Assembly (NCBI GenBank): GCA_964500675.1
Contig: CAZCNY010000001.1
Location: forward strand, 248,001 to 312,000
Length of the DNA: 64,000 nucleotides
From: CAMLJR01 sp964500675
GTDB taxonomy: Bacteria > Pseudomonadota > Gammaproteobacteria > Pseudomonadales > CAMLJR01
Reading direction: 5' to 3'
Shown: positions 25,965-35,300 of the stretch, in pieces
Layout of the letters: each line of letters opens with the position of its first letter
Numbering within the stretch: position 1 is the stretch's first letter
Notes under the pieces: generated by a model
The model's database searches: none
What the model saw: only the letters and a program-made list of their open reading frames with translations
What the model was told of the DNA's origin: nothing
Made by a program: the position numbers and the translations under genes

Positions 25965-27008
25965 TCAGCCAAACCGCCGCAGCAAACTCTCCGCCAAGTC
26001 CATTTCGTAGCTGTCGCCGTGACCGAGCTGATCGTTGAGCAATGCGCGCTTGAGGAACAGATGGCAGTTATGCTCTTCGGTCATGCCGATGCCGCCGTGC
26101 AGTTGCAGGGCTTCTTCGGCGATAAAGGCGAATGCTGCACAGGCTAAACGTTTCGCGGCTTTGCCTTTGTTTGCGACATCATCCGCAATTTCAGCGGAGC
26201 CAAAATTCGCGGCGATTTTGCCGAGGCTGTCGTGCAGCAGTGCATCGGCCGCTTCGACTTGCGCTTTCAAATCGGCGCAGCGATGTTTGAGTGCTTGAAA
26301 TAATGCGAGAGGACGGCCGAATTGCTGGCGCGTCTGCAGATATTCCACCGTCATCGCGAGAATACCTGCCGCGCCGCCGACGGCATCGGCGGCGAGACCG
26401 AAATCGCGCAATGTCGCGAGACGTTGTGATAACGCTTTTGCCGCTGTGCCGCTCGCGAGTGTGAGTTTCGCGTCGAGCGCGACGTTGTTGAATTGCACAT
26501 CGAACAAGCGGCGTGTTTCGTCCCACGCTTGGCGCGCGACAACTTTCACTCCGGTTGCAGTAAGCGGCACGAGCGCGACGCAATCATTGGTGCTGATCAG
26601 CACATGACTGGCGTTGTCGGCAGACGGCACTGCGGTGACAAAACCATTGAGTGTGCCGTTGGCAACGCTGACCGCAGAATCGGCTAATGGTGCGGATACA
26701 AAATCCGCCGCTGTCGATAAACGCTCGACCCAATCGGCTTTGTCGTCAATTTCGCCATTACAAACCGCTTCGATAGCAAGCATCGCGGGCAAATACGGAA
26801 CGGTGGCAAGACCGCGTCCCATTTCGATTTGCAATGCGCACACGCCAGCGATTCCGAAGCCTAAACCGCCGAGATCTTCCGGGGCCGACACCATGAGCCA
26901 GCCGAGTTCGGCAATTTGCGGCCACGCAGTTTGTTCTTCAGCGGCGAAACCCGCATCGGAAATAACTTGCAGCGCGGATTCGCGGAGTTCTTTAATTTCG
27001 CTATTCAT
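25965..27008 (-). CDS. Acyl-CoA dehydrogenase, short subunit type
   Basis: A 347-residue acyl-CoA dehydrogenase-like protein. Typical segments are LGWLMVSAPEDLGGLGFG, TRQQFGRPLALFQALKHR and ALQLHGGIGMTEEHNCHLFLKR. It is short for the family and lacks the usual C-terminal YEGT-EIQR segment bearing the catalytic glutamate. Paired short and long dehydrogenase subunits encoded side by side form alpha2beta2 enzymes in actinobacterial steroid side-chain degradation (FadE28/FadE29-type). The next gene upstream is such a long partner, 36 bases away. A heteromeric enzyme acting on a bulky ring-bearing acyl-CoA is inferred. Confidence 0.9.
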   Translation of the reverse strand: MNSEIKELRESALQVISDAGFAAEEQTAWPQIAELGWLMVSAPEDLGGLGFGIAGVCALQIEMGRGLATVPYLPAMLAIEAVCNGEIDDKADWVERLSTAADFVSAPLADSAVSVANGTLNGFVTAVPSADNASHVLISTNDCVALVPLTATGVKVVARQAWDETRRLFDVQFNNVALDAKLTLASGTAAKALSQRLATLRDFGLAADAVGGAAGILAMTVEYLQTRQQFGRPLALFQALKHRCADLKAQVEAADALLHDSLGKIAANFGSAEIADDVANKGKAAKRLACAAFAFIAEEALQLHGGIGMTEEHNCHLFLKRALLNDQLGHGDSYEMDLAESLLRRFG

Positions 27009-27044
27009 GTTCGTTCTCTTTAATATTTTCTGAACTGGCCGCTC

Positions 27045-28241
27045 TCAACTCAGCTTCCAGTTTTTCGGCTCGCGCGGCATGCCGAGCATGCGCTCGGAAA
27101 TAATATTGCGCTGAATTTCGTCGGAGCCGCCCGCGATCGACCAGTTGTACGAGTTCATGAAGTCGACTGCCCAGTTGCCGGTTTCCATGCTGCCGCCGCG
27201 CGTAAAATCTTCGCGATATTGACCGGACAGACCTTTGATGCGCAGACCGAGCGTGACGAATTCGCGCAGCGTGCGCGCGTAATACAATTTCACGATCGAC
27301 GCATCGCCGGCTTGTTCATCGTGCATGATGCGTTTCATCAGATAGCGATCGGCGAGTGCACAGGCAGCATCGATTTTCGGAATTAATTTGCCGAGATCGC
27401 GGCGCAAAACGGGATCGTCAAAGCGACCCTGCTCTTTCATCGTCGCAGCGATGAGTTTCAGCGAATAACGCATGCGCTGCGTGAGCTCGACCAGCGTGAG
27501 ACCGCGCTCGGACGCAAGCGTCGCCTGCGCCACCGCCCAGCCGTCGCCTTCGGCGCCGACGCGATTTTCCACGGGAATTTCGACATCGTCGAAAAAGATT
27601 TCGGCGAATTCATCGTCACCCGTGATCTGTTCGATCGGACGCACAGTGACGCCTTTCGATTTCATATCGAGCAACAAATACGTGATGCCGGCTTGCGGTG
27701 GGCCTTCTTTGCCGCCCGTGCGCGTCAGCAGCAAACAGTAATCGGCGTATTGCGCCATGGTCGACCAAGTTTTCTGCCCGTTGACGACATATTTGTCGCC
27801 GCGCAATTCGGCGCGCGTGCGCAGCGACGCGAGATCGGAGCCGGCGTTGGGTTCGGAGAAACCCTGACACCAGATATCGCCGTTCAAAATACCGGGGAGA
27901 TATTTCGCCTGCTGCTCGGGTGTACCGCACTCGATGAGCGTGCACGCGGCGTGATACAGCGAGACGAAATACAGAATCAGTTTCGGCGCATCGGCGCGCG
28001 CCACTTCTTCGTAAATAATTTTTTGCTCGGCCAGCGAACGGCCACCGCCCGGATATTCCTGCGGCCAATGCGGCGTCGCATAACCTGCCTTGGAAAGTTT
28101 CTGGAACCAAGCGCGCTGTTCGGCAACGAACTTATCCTGGTCGCAGCCAGTCATTTCATCGCGCCAGTTGGCGGGGATATTTTGCGCGAGCCAGGCTCTC
28201 ACCTCGGCGCGTAGCGCTTCGGACTTGCTATCGAGCGTCAT
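27045..28241 (-). CDS. Acyl-CoA dehydrogenase, long subunit
   Basis: A 398-residue flavoprotein introducing a 2,3 double bond in an acyl-CoA. Substrate and FAD regions are WPQEYPGGGRSLAEQKIIYEE, QGFSEPNAGSDLASLRTRAE and GQKTWSTMAQYAD. The C-terminus has NWSIAGGSDEIQRNIISERM, the segment of FAD-adenine contact. The ATG at 28241 follows AGGA by 8 bases and is preferred to a TTG one codon earlier. Position directly upstream of the short dehydrogenase on the same strand suggests a heteromeric pair. Confidence 0.94.
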   Translation of the reverse strand: MTLDSKSEALRAEVRAWLAQNIPANWRDEMTGCDQDKFVAEQRAWFQKLSKAGYATPHWPQEYPGGGRSLAEQKIIYEEVARADAPKLILYFVSLYHAACTLIECGTPEQQAKYLPGILNGDIWCQGFSEPNAGSDLASLRTRAELRGDKYVVNGQKTWSTMAQYADYCLLLTRTGGKEGPPQAGITYLLLDMKSKGVTVRPIEQITGDDEFAEIFFDDVEIPVENRVGAEGDGWAVAQATLASERGLTLVELTQRMRYSLKLIAATMKEQGRFDDPVLRRDLGKLIPKIDAACALADRYLMKRIMHDEQAGDASIVKLYYARTLREFVTLGLRIKGLSGQYREDFTRGGSMETGNWAVDFMNSYNWSIAGGSDEIQRNIISERMLGMPREPKNWKLS

Positions 28242-28322
28242 CAAATAATCCTATTTGTACAAACAGAAAGGCGTTAAAAGTGAGCCGAAAAGCAACCCCA
28301 ACCAAACGAGCAATCGGGTGAA

Positions 28323-28634
28323 TTAAACCTTCACTTCGATCCAACCGTCCACGATGCGAACCTCGTAGGTCGGTATCGGTTGGGTCGCGGGCAGATTCAA
28401 CGCCTCGCCGGTTTCCAAATTAAATTGCGAACCATGCACAGGGCAAGTGATTCGGCAATTACGCATCCGACCCTGAAACAAGGGTTTGACCTGGTGCGAG
28501 CAAATATTGGAAACCGCGAGGATCTTGTCGTCGCTATGACAAACCAAGACCCACTTGTTGTTGATCTTTGCGGCCTTTTTCGACTCCGGGGGAAGCTCTG
28601 AAACCTGGCAAAAGCGCGTGAATTCACTGGACAA
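28323..28634 (-). CDS. Rieske-type [2Fe-2S] ferredoxin
   Basis: A 103-residue electron-transfer protein with a complete Rieske site, C45-x-H47 (CSHQVK) and C64-x2-H67 (CPVHGSQF). It is the size of biphenyl-type ferredoxin components (BphA3-like) that carry electrons to a Rieske oxygenase. The start codon is apparently TTG, preceded by AAGGA at 9 bases, which would limit its output. It lies between the acyl-CoA dehydrogenases and Rieske oxygenase B on the same strand, so it may serve that oxygenase, oxygenase A, or both. No reductase gene is near. Confidence 0.92.
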   Translation of the reverse strand: MSSEFTRFCQVSELPPESKKAAKINNKWVLVCHSDDKILAVSNICSHQVKPLFQGRMRNCRITCPVHGSQFNLETGEALNLPATQPIPTYEVRIVDGWIEVKV

Positions 28635-28823
28635 CGTTAAATTCCTTCATTTCTCGGGAATTGCGCCTTTGATCCTCAGGACTACCCCTGTATTTTCCGA
28701 GGCGCATATTCAACCATCAACTGTTGTGGGAATAAAGCAAAAAAACCGGCCGGAGCGCTCTCGATTACCGAAAGTCACCCTCAGCCGGTTTCAGCGTTCT
28801 GCCAAAGCGCGCGGAACGCGCAA

Positions 28824-30212
28824 TCAACGCACGTATTTATCAACCGCATGCTCAAAGTGACGGATACGGATTTCCTGGTAGTTACCCAGCGTCAAACCTC
28901 GCTTCGCGCTGGCCTCGAGACCCTGCTGTTGCAGAGTCAGGTTGTCCGTATCCTGATCGAGGATGGCGCCGAATCCCGCCGGCATGCCTTCCGCTTCCGT
29001 AAACGACTGATCGTCTGCCAAGTGGATCGGCTGCGCCGGATATGGACGCTTGCCATCTTTCGGTACCGGGCGCATGAAAAACACCTCATAAAAACTCATG
29101 CGGTGATCATTAGGATCGGGGCGGAAACGATAGATCATCGGCAGCGAAATACCGGGGAAAAGGAATGTATTCGGGAAAAACGTGTAGGAGAAACAGTCGA
29201 GCAGCTCGGAGTCCGACACGCCGCTAAGATCCGAATTGGTTGCCTGCTCGAACATGCCGCGGAACATATCGGCCATCGCTTGACGCGCCGTCGCACCCTC
29301 CGGCAAAACGCGTTTGCCATCGCCCAGCGCATCGGAATCGCCAATCGTGAACTGATCGAGAACATCCTGCTCGGTATACTGGCCAGCGAAATGCGGACTC
29401 ACCACACCCAGCGTCGAAATGAAGCGATTGACGTGCTCGCCGTAAATATCGTACTGCGAGTTGATGTCGCCGTTCGACACGCACACCTGCGGGTGCGTAT
29501 CGCGCACATGATAGGCCTCCATAAAGGCCTCGATGTTGAGCTTCCAATTGCACGGAATGCGCTTGGTAACGTGGAGATAAATATAACGATCTTCGAGCTT
29601 CCACGCAGTGAAATGCTTCATCGCCTCGGGGCCGAAATATTCAGCGAGCGAAGGCGCTGCCGGATCCATATTGATAAATACGAAGCCACCGAGCGTTTCG
29701 ACTTTCGCCTGCGGCAAATTTAATTTATCGCGATCGACGTGCGGGAAATCCCACTGACACAGCACTTCTTTATTGGTGCCATCGAGATTCCAAGTCCAGC
29801 CGTGGAAGCTGCACTGAAATTCGCTCGCACTGCCTTCGCTACCCGAAGCGCGCAGCTTGGTGCCGCGATGCAAACACGCGTTGTAATACGCACGAATTTC
29901 ATTTTTGGCAACGCGCGTTACGATGAACGACTGGCGGCCGATATCGTAAACGTGATAATCGCCGACTTCAGGGATGTGCTCTTCACGACAGGCGAATTGC
30001 CACGTGCGCGTCCACAGATGCTCGTATTCTTTTTTCGCAAATTCCGGATCGATATAGCGATCTTTAGTGACGTCTTCGTCACCGAGAAATTCATACGATT
30101 CCGAAGTCGCCCAAAATGGCGCTTTCACTTTATCGCTGGCAATAATTTCCTGTGTGCTCGGCGCATCGGGACAGCGAGCATCACCTTTTTTCAGTTTCTG
30201 TTGAGCAGTCAT
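28824..30212 (-). CDS. Rieske non-heme iron oxygenase, alpha subunit (B)
   Basis: A 462-residue oxygenase with Rieske ligands C113-x-H115 (CLHRG) and C134-x2-H137 (CSFHGW). The catalytic iron motif IEAFMEAYHVRDTHPQ supplies two histidines, with Glu in place of the usual bridging Asp. The protein is clearly paralogous to oxygenase A at 20457 (shared LW-R-WQ-ACREE-IP-VGDY near the N-terminus), but has a longer head and tail. Again no small subunit is encoded beside it. It starts at ATG 30212 after AGGAG and lies 35 bases downstream of the amidohydrolase gene, probably in one transcript. Confidence 0.93.
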   Translation of the reverse strand: MTAQQKLKKGDARCPDAPSTQEIIASDKVKAPFWATSESYEFLGDEDVTKDRYIDPEFAKKEYEHLWTRTWQFACREEHIPEVGDYHVYDIGRQSFIVTRVAKNEIRAYYNACLHRGTKLRASGSEGSASEFQCSFHGWTWNLDGTNKEVLCQWDFPHVDRDKLNLPQAKVETLGGFVFINMDPAAPSLAEYFGPEAMKHFTAWKLEDRYIYLHVTKRIPCNWKLNIEAFMEAYHVRDTHPQVCVSNGDINSQYDIYGEHVNRFISTLGVVSPHFAGQYTEQDVLDQFTIGDSDALGDGKRVLPEGATARQAMADMFRGMFEQATNSDLSGVSDSELLDCFSYTFFPNTFLFPGISLPMIYRFRPDPNDHRMSFYEVFFMRPVPKDGKRPYPAQPIHLADDQSFTEAEGMPAGFGAILDQDTDNLTLQQQGLEASAKRGLTLGNYQEIRIRHFEHAVDKYVR

Positions 30213-30247
30213 CGCGGCTCTCCTACTCAGTTCGTTGATTTAGTTTT

Positions 30248-31513
30248 TCAAACAGCAGTTGAATGTTTGTGGATTGCACCGTCTTTCATGATCAAGACAA
30301 GACGTTTCGCATCGACCACAACAGCGGGATCTTTCAGCGGGTCACCATCGACAAGAACCATATCGGCCAAATAACCTGCTTTGAGCTGACCTAATTTTTC
30401 ATCCGTACCCATCGTCATCATTGCGCCGCCGTTACGCGTTGCGCAGAGCAACGCCTCCGCCGGTGTATAACCGAAATACTGCACAAAGAAACCGATATCG
30501 CGCGCGTTGGTGCCGTTGTGGCTCCACGCAAAACCGTAGTCGCCACCGATCACGTGACGAATACCGCGCTTGCGCAATGCGCTGTGGGTTTCGGAGGATT
30601 GCTCCAGCAGGCGATCGATTCCCATCATGCGCGCCACATTCGCCGGCATCCAGGGTTCCGCTTCGTGCAGCAACGTGTGAAACAAACTCACGGTCGGCAC
30701 GACGACGACGCGATCCTTCGCTTCTTCAAACATATCCAGCGTTTTTTCGTCGCTGAATTCGCAGTGATAAAGCACGTCGACGCCGGCGCGCAGACAATCC
30801 TGCGAACCCTGAATCGAACGCGTATGCGCATTCACTTTACGGCCGAACGCATGCGCGGTTTGCACCGCCATCGCGATTTCTTCATACGACATCGGCGTGG
30901 AATGCGCGGGCGTATTCGGATAGAACGGATCGCCCGACACATCGAGCTTGATGTTGTCGCAACCTTCGCGGCAAAACAGACGCACCGCTTTGCGCACTTC
31001 TTCCGGGCCATCGACAACCATCGCCGGCGAAATAGTCGTATTGCGCGGATTGTGCAGCTTGCTTTCGTCACCGAGACCGCCGGTCACAGTAATTTCAAGC
31101 GAACCCGCACGAATACGCGGGCCTTTCAAACGCCCCGCATTAACTTCATTGCGAATGGCAACACCGAGTCGCAATTTTGCTTCGGAGGCACCCCAGGCAC
31201 TCGTGAATCCCTGATCCAGCAGACGCTCGGCCACGCGCGCCGTCAGCAGCACATGCTCCTCGACAGGCGGCGAAATTAAATCTTCGGTCGAGGTGACATT
31301 GTCGAACGAGAGATGCGCATGACCTTCGGTCATACCCGGCATCAAGAACTTACCTTTGGCCGAAATCACTCGGCAGCCATCGGTGGGCAGCTTGCCGGCA
31401 CCTTTCTCTACCGCAGAAATTCTGTTGCCATCGACCAGCACATCACCCTCGAAAGTCGACGTGCCGGTACCATCAAATATGGTCGCGCCTTGTATGATTA
31501 TTTTATTGCTCAT
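30248..31513 (-). CDS. Metal-dependent amidohydrolase
   Basis: A 421-residue TIM-barrel hydrolase of the imidazolonepropionase-like group. Metal ligands are H65-x-H67 (MTEGHAHLSF), a likely bridging lysine in CDNIKLDVSGD, histidines in VNAHTRSIQG and LYHCEF, and the aspartate of GGDYGFAWSHNG. The N- and C-terminal strands (GATIFDGTG and GYLADMVLVDGDPLKDP) form the accessory beta-sandwich typical of these enzymes. It would hydrolyse a cyclic amide, lactone or similar bond; the substrate is unknown. The start at 31513 has GGAGG at 9 bases; codons further upstream are not conserved-looking. It leads the leftward unit with the Rieske proteins and acyl-CoA dehydrogenases. Confidence 0.9.
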   Translation of the reverse strand: MSNKIIIQGATIFDGTGTSTFEGDVLVDGNRISAVEKGAGKLPTDGCRVISAKGKFLMPGMTEGHAHLSFDNVTSTEDLISPPVEEHVLLTARVAERLLDQGFTSAWGASEAKLRLGVAIRNEVNAGRLKGPRIRAGSLEITVTGGLGDESKLHNPRNTTISPAMVVDGPEEVRKAVRLFCREGCDNIKLDVSGDPFYPNTPAHSTPMSYEEIAMAVQTAHAFGRKVNAHTRSIQGSQDCLRAGVDVLYHCEFSDEKTLDMFEEAKDRVVVVPTVSLFHTLLHEAEPWMPANVARMMGIDRLLEQSSETHSALRKRGIRHVIGGDYGFAWSHNGTNARDIGFFVQYFGYTPAEALLCATRNGGAMMTMGTDEKLGQLKAGYLADMVLVDGDPLKDPAVVVDAKRLVLIMKDGAIHKHSTAV

Positions 31514-31690
31514 TGAGTTGCGCCTCCTTCGAGCTTGATTATTGTGGCAATAGCGCCTTTCAGTATTATGCCTACGCGTCGTCAACCCAAAAATGACTCC
31601 AGACGCATACCCACTTGTCTATTTCAGCTAGACCGCTTACCGCCGCAGCCCCGCCCCGATAAACTCTTGATCGAGATCAATCTCCGCTCA

Positions 31691-31758
31691 CGACAAGCAA
31701 TCATTCACGACCAACAATCGTTCTGGACAAGCAATCGTTCTCGACAAGCAAATAATAG
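31691..31758. repeat. Tandem array of four 17-bp units upstream of the VOC gene
   Basis: Four consecutive 17-base units start at 31691, 31708, 31725 and 31742. The second and third read CGACCAACAATCGTTCT and GGACAAGCAATCGTTCT; the first and last begin CGACAAGCAA. The array ends 20 bases before the VOC start codon and lies between divergent transcription units. Confidence 0.75.
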
Positions 31759-31778
31759 GCACAACCGGAGGGTTCATC

Positions 31779-32258
31779 ATGATTAGAGGCATACACCACG
31801 TAGGAATTCATGTGCGCGATCTTGATCGGATGATCAAGTTTTACAGGGACGCATTTGGCTTTGAGCTCGTTGGAGAGGTTTTTAGCTGGGCCGACAGCGA
31901 ATTTATCGACAAAATCGTGGATGTGCCAAACTCCGCCGCTCGCGGCTGCATGCTGCGCGCAGGCACTTGTTACATGGAGCTTTTCCAATACAGCGCCCCA
32001 CAACCTAACGTCAGCGAACCGTTGCGTCCGTATGACAAGGGCTACACCCATTTCTGTGTCGATGTGACCGATATCGAGCGGGAATTCACACGTTTACAGG
32101 GCGTCGGCATGACTTTCAGTCAACCGGCTCCGATCGAGATGGGGCACGTGACATCGATTTATGGCCGCGATCCGGAAGGCAATGTGATCGAAATCCAGCA
32201 GACCGTTAATTGCGATTTCCCGCTCGACAAGCTGGATGGGCAACCGACCAGAAAATAG
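31779..32258 (+). CDS. VOC-family (glyoxalase/epimerase-like) protein
   Basis: A 159-residue metal-dependent VOC protein with two beta-alpha-beta-beta-beta modules. HHVGIHVRDLDRMIKFYRDAFG opens the first, with metal-ligand histidines. HFCVDVTDIEREF and TSIYGRDPEGNVIEIQQ form the second, where the last glutamate is the expected ligand. Relatives include methylmalonyl-CoA epimerases, glyoxalases and extradiol-like enzymes. A ring-cleaving dioxygenase is less likely because the protein has a single vicinal-oxygen unit. GGAGGG precedes the ATG by 6 bases. It is the first gene of a rightward unit with the ferredoxin oxidoreductase, acyl-CoA dehydrogenase, thiolase and SDR. Confidence 0.88.
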   Translation: MIRGIHHVGIHVRDLDRMIKFYRDAFGFELVGEVFSWADSEFIDKIVDVPNSAARGCMLRAGTCYMELFQYSAPQPNVSEPLRPYDKGYTHFCVDVTDIEREFTRLQGVGMTFSQPAPIEMGHVTSIYGRDPEGNVIEIQQTVNCDFPLDKLDGQPTRK

Positions 32259-32333
32259 TTTCATCCTGCATTTGCCGCATGCGCGCCGGGCAAGTCCGGC
32301 GCGTATCCAACACTTCAACGCTGCGATCCGCCG

Positions 32334-35300
32334 ATGACCAAAACTGTTGTCCCCTCTCTGACGACTCATGTCACGCTCGACGACAAATATATCCAGCCGA
32401 GCGGCCAGGTTTTCCTCAACTCGAACCAGGCGCTCGTGCGCCTCCCGCTCGAACAAGCGCGGCGCGACCGCGCTGCCGGCTTGAAAACGGCGGGTTATAT
32501 CTCCGGCTATCGCGGCTCGCCGCTCGGCGTTTACGACTCGGCATTGTGGGGCGCGCAAAAGCTGCTCGACGAATACAACATCGTCTTCAAACCGGGACTC
32601 AACGAAGAGCTCGCGGTCAGTGCGATTCGCGGTACACAGGAGTTGGCCTGGTTCGGAAAATCCGAATTTGAAGGGATTTTTGGCATTTGGTACGGCAAGG
32701 GCATCGGCGTCGATCGCGCCTGCGAATCGATGAAGCTCGGCAATTTCGAAGGCGCTTCAGCGAAAGGCGGTTTTCTTATCGTCGCGGGCGACGATCACGG
32801 CGGCAAATCCTCCGATAGCGCGCATCAATCCGAACACACGCTCATCGCGGCGATGGTGCCGATGCTCTACCCCGCCACCGTTGGCGAAATTATCGAATAC
32901 GGTTTGTTCGGCATCGCGATGTCGCGCTATAGCGGCTGCTATGTCGGCCTCAAGTGCATTACCGATACGCTCGATCTATCGGCGTGTATCGAACTGCCCG
33001 ATCCGTATCGGCCATACGTCACACCAACCGACATTCAAGTGCCGGCTGAAGGTTTCAATCTGCGGCAAAATCTGCCCGCACTCGTCGAAGAAGAATGGCT
33101 CGTCAATTATCGCTTGCCCGCGGCGACCGCATTCGCAAGAGCGAATGGCATCGACAAAATTATTTTCGATGGCGAAAAACGCACGCTGTCGATTGTCACC
33201 GCCGGCAAAGCCTATCTCGATGTGCGTCAGGCATTGGCCGATCTCGGCCTCGACGAAGAAAGCTGCAAACGTCTCGGTATGCGCGTATACAAACCCGGTT
33301 TGATTTGGCCGATGGATGCGGTGGGCCTGACTAATTTTGCACAGGGCAGCCAAGCGGTTTTAGTCATCGAAGAAAAACGCCCGGTGATGGAAGATCAGAT
33401 CGCGCGGCATCTGTATGCACTCGATGCCAGCAAGCGCCCCGCCTTGGCCGGCAAACGGGATTTAAAAGGCGCGCCACTCGTTTCTTCAATCGGCGAATTA
33501 ACCGTGCCGAAAGCGCGCAAAGCCATCAAAACACTACTCGATCAACTCGGCATTAATGACGCAAGCGTTAACGCGAAATACGCCGAATTCGAGCAACTCG
33601 AAAATCGCGCTGTGAAACTCGGCAGTTCCGCCGTGCGTCCGGCGTATTTCTGTTCGGGCTGCCCGCACAACACGAGTACGAAAATTCCCGATGGCTCGCG
33701 CGCGATGGGCGGCATTGGCTGCCACGGTCTCGCCGCCGTGGTGATGGATCGCAACACCATGCAATTTGTGCCGATGGGCCACGAAGGTTCGCCGTGGGTT
33801 TCAGTCGGACAATTCGTCGATACGCCGCACATGTTTCAAAACATGGGCGACGGCACCTATTCGCATTCGGGCGTACTCGCGATTCGCGCGGCCGTCGCGG
33901 CGAAAGCGAATATTACTTACAAAGTTTTGTACAACGACGCCGTCGCGATGACGGGCGGCCAGCCCGTCGAACAACAGATTTCGCCGATCGATATGGTTAA
34001 TCAATTATTGTCGGAAGGCGTGCGCCCCGTTTATCTCGTCTCCGATGATCCATCGAAATATGTGCGCAGCGAAATACCGCACAATGCCGAGTTGCACCAT
34101 CGCGATGAACTCGATCAATTGCAACGTCAATTGCGCGAGATGAAAGGCGTGACCGGCATCGTTTACGAACAAACGTGTGCCACCGAAAAACGTCGCCGCC
34201 GCAAACGCGGAATGATGGAAGATCCGAACAAGCGCCTGTTCATCAACCCCGATGTGTGCGAAGGCTGCAGCGATTGTTCGGTGCAATCGAATTGCATTTC
34301 CATCACGCCGCTCGAAACCGAATTCGGCCGCAAACGCAAAATCGATCAATCGACCTGCAACAAGGATTACAGCTGCGTCAAAGGTTTTTGCCCGTCATTC
34401 GTCACCGTGGAAGGCGCGCAGATCGCCGTGCGTTCGAGCGGCGATCCCACGCGCTTGAATCAACTCATCGCGAATTTACCCGAGCCATCATTAGCGCCAC
34501 TTGGTGAACACGGTTACAACATTTTGGTTGGCGGTATCGGCGGCACGGGTGTTTTGACGATCGGCGCGCTGCTCGGCATGGCCGCGCATATCGACGGCAA
34601 AGGCGCGACGATTCTCGATATGACCGGCATGGCGCAGAAAGGCGGCGCGGTGACGAGCCATATTCGTATCGGCCAGAATCCCGAAAGCATTTATACGTCG
34701 CGTCTCAGCGAAGGCATGACCGATCTGTTGATCGCCTGCGATCTCATCGTCGGCTCGGGGCAAACTGTGCTCAAAACGGTGCGACCCAAACACACCGCCG
34801 CGATTTTGAATACCGATGTGGCGCCGACCGGTGAATTCCAAACCAATAAATATCTCGATCTCGGCGAAGCGCGTCTGCGCGCGGCGATTCTCGATGCACT
34901 CGACGGCGGCCCCGCTTTCGATCTGCACGCAAGCAAACTCGCCACCGATCTCACGGGCGACAGCATCGGCACCAACGTGCTGATGATGGGTTACGCGGCA
35001 CAGAAAGGTTTGCTACCCGTTTCGGTCGCCTCGATCGAAGAAGCGATTCGACTCAACGGCACCTTCGTCAAAGGCAATCTACGCACGTTTGCATTGGGCC
35101 GTTTGGCCGCGCACGATCCCGCCGCATTGGCACGCGAGCTCGATGGAAGCGACAAAGCGGAAATCGTCAAACTCGACACCGTCGAAGACGTGCTCGCGAG
35201 CCGCATGCGTTTGCTCACGAAATTCCAGGACGCGAATTACGCCGACACTTATCGCGCTTTCGTCGACGATGTGCGCAAACGCGTCGCCGGAAAAAAGCTG

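Noticed and set aside
31691..31758. CRISPR array or plasmid iterons
   Set aside because: Units are contiguous without spacers, and no replication initiator gene is present.
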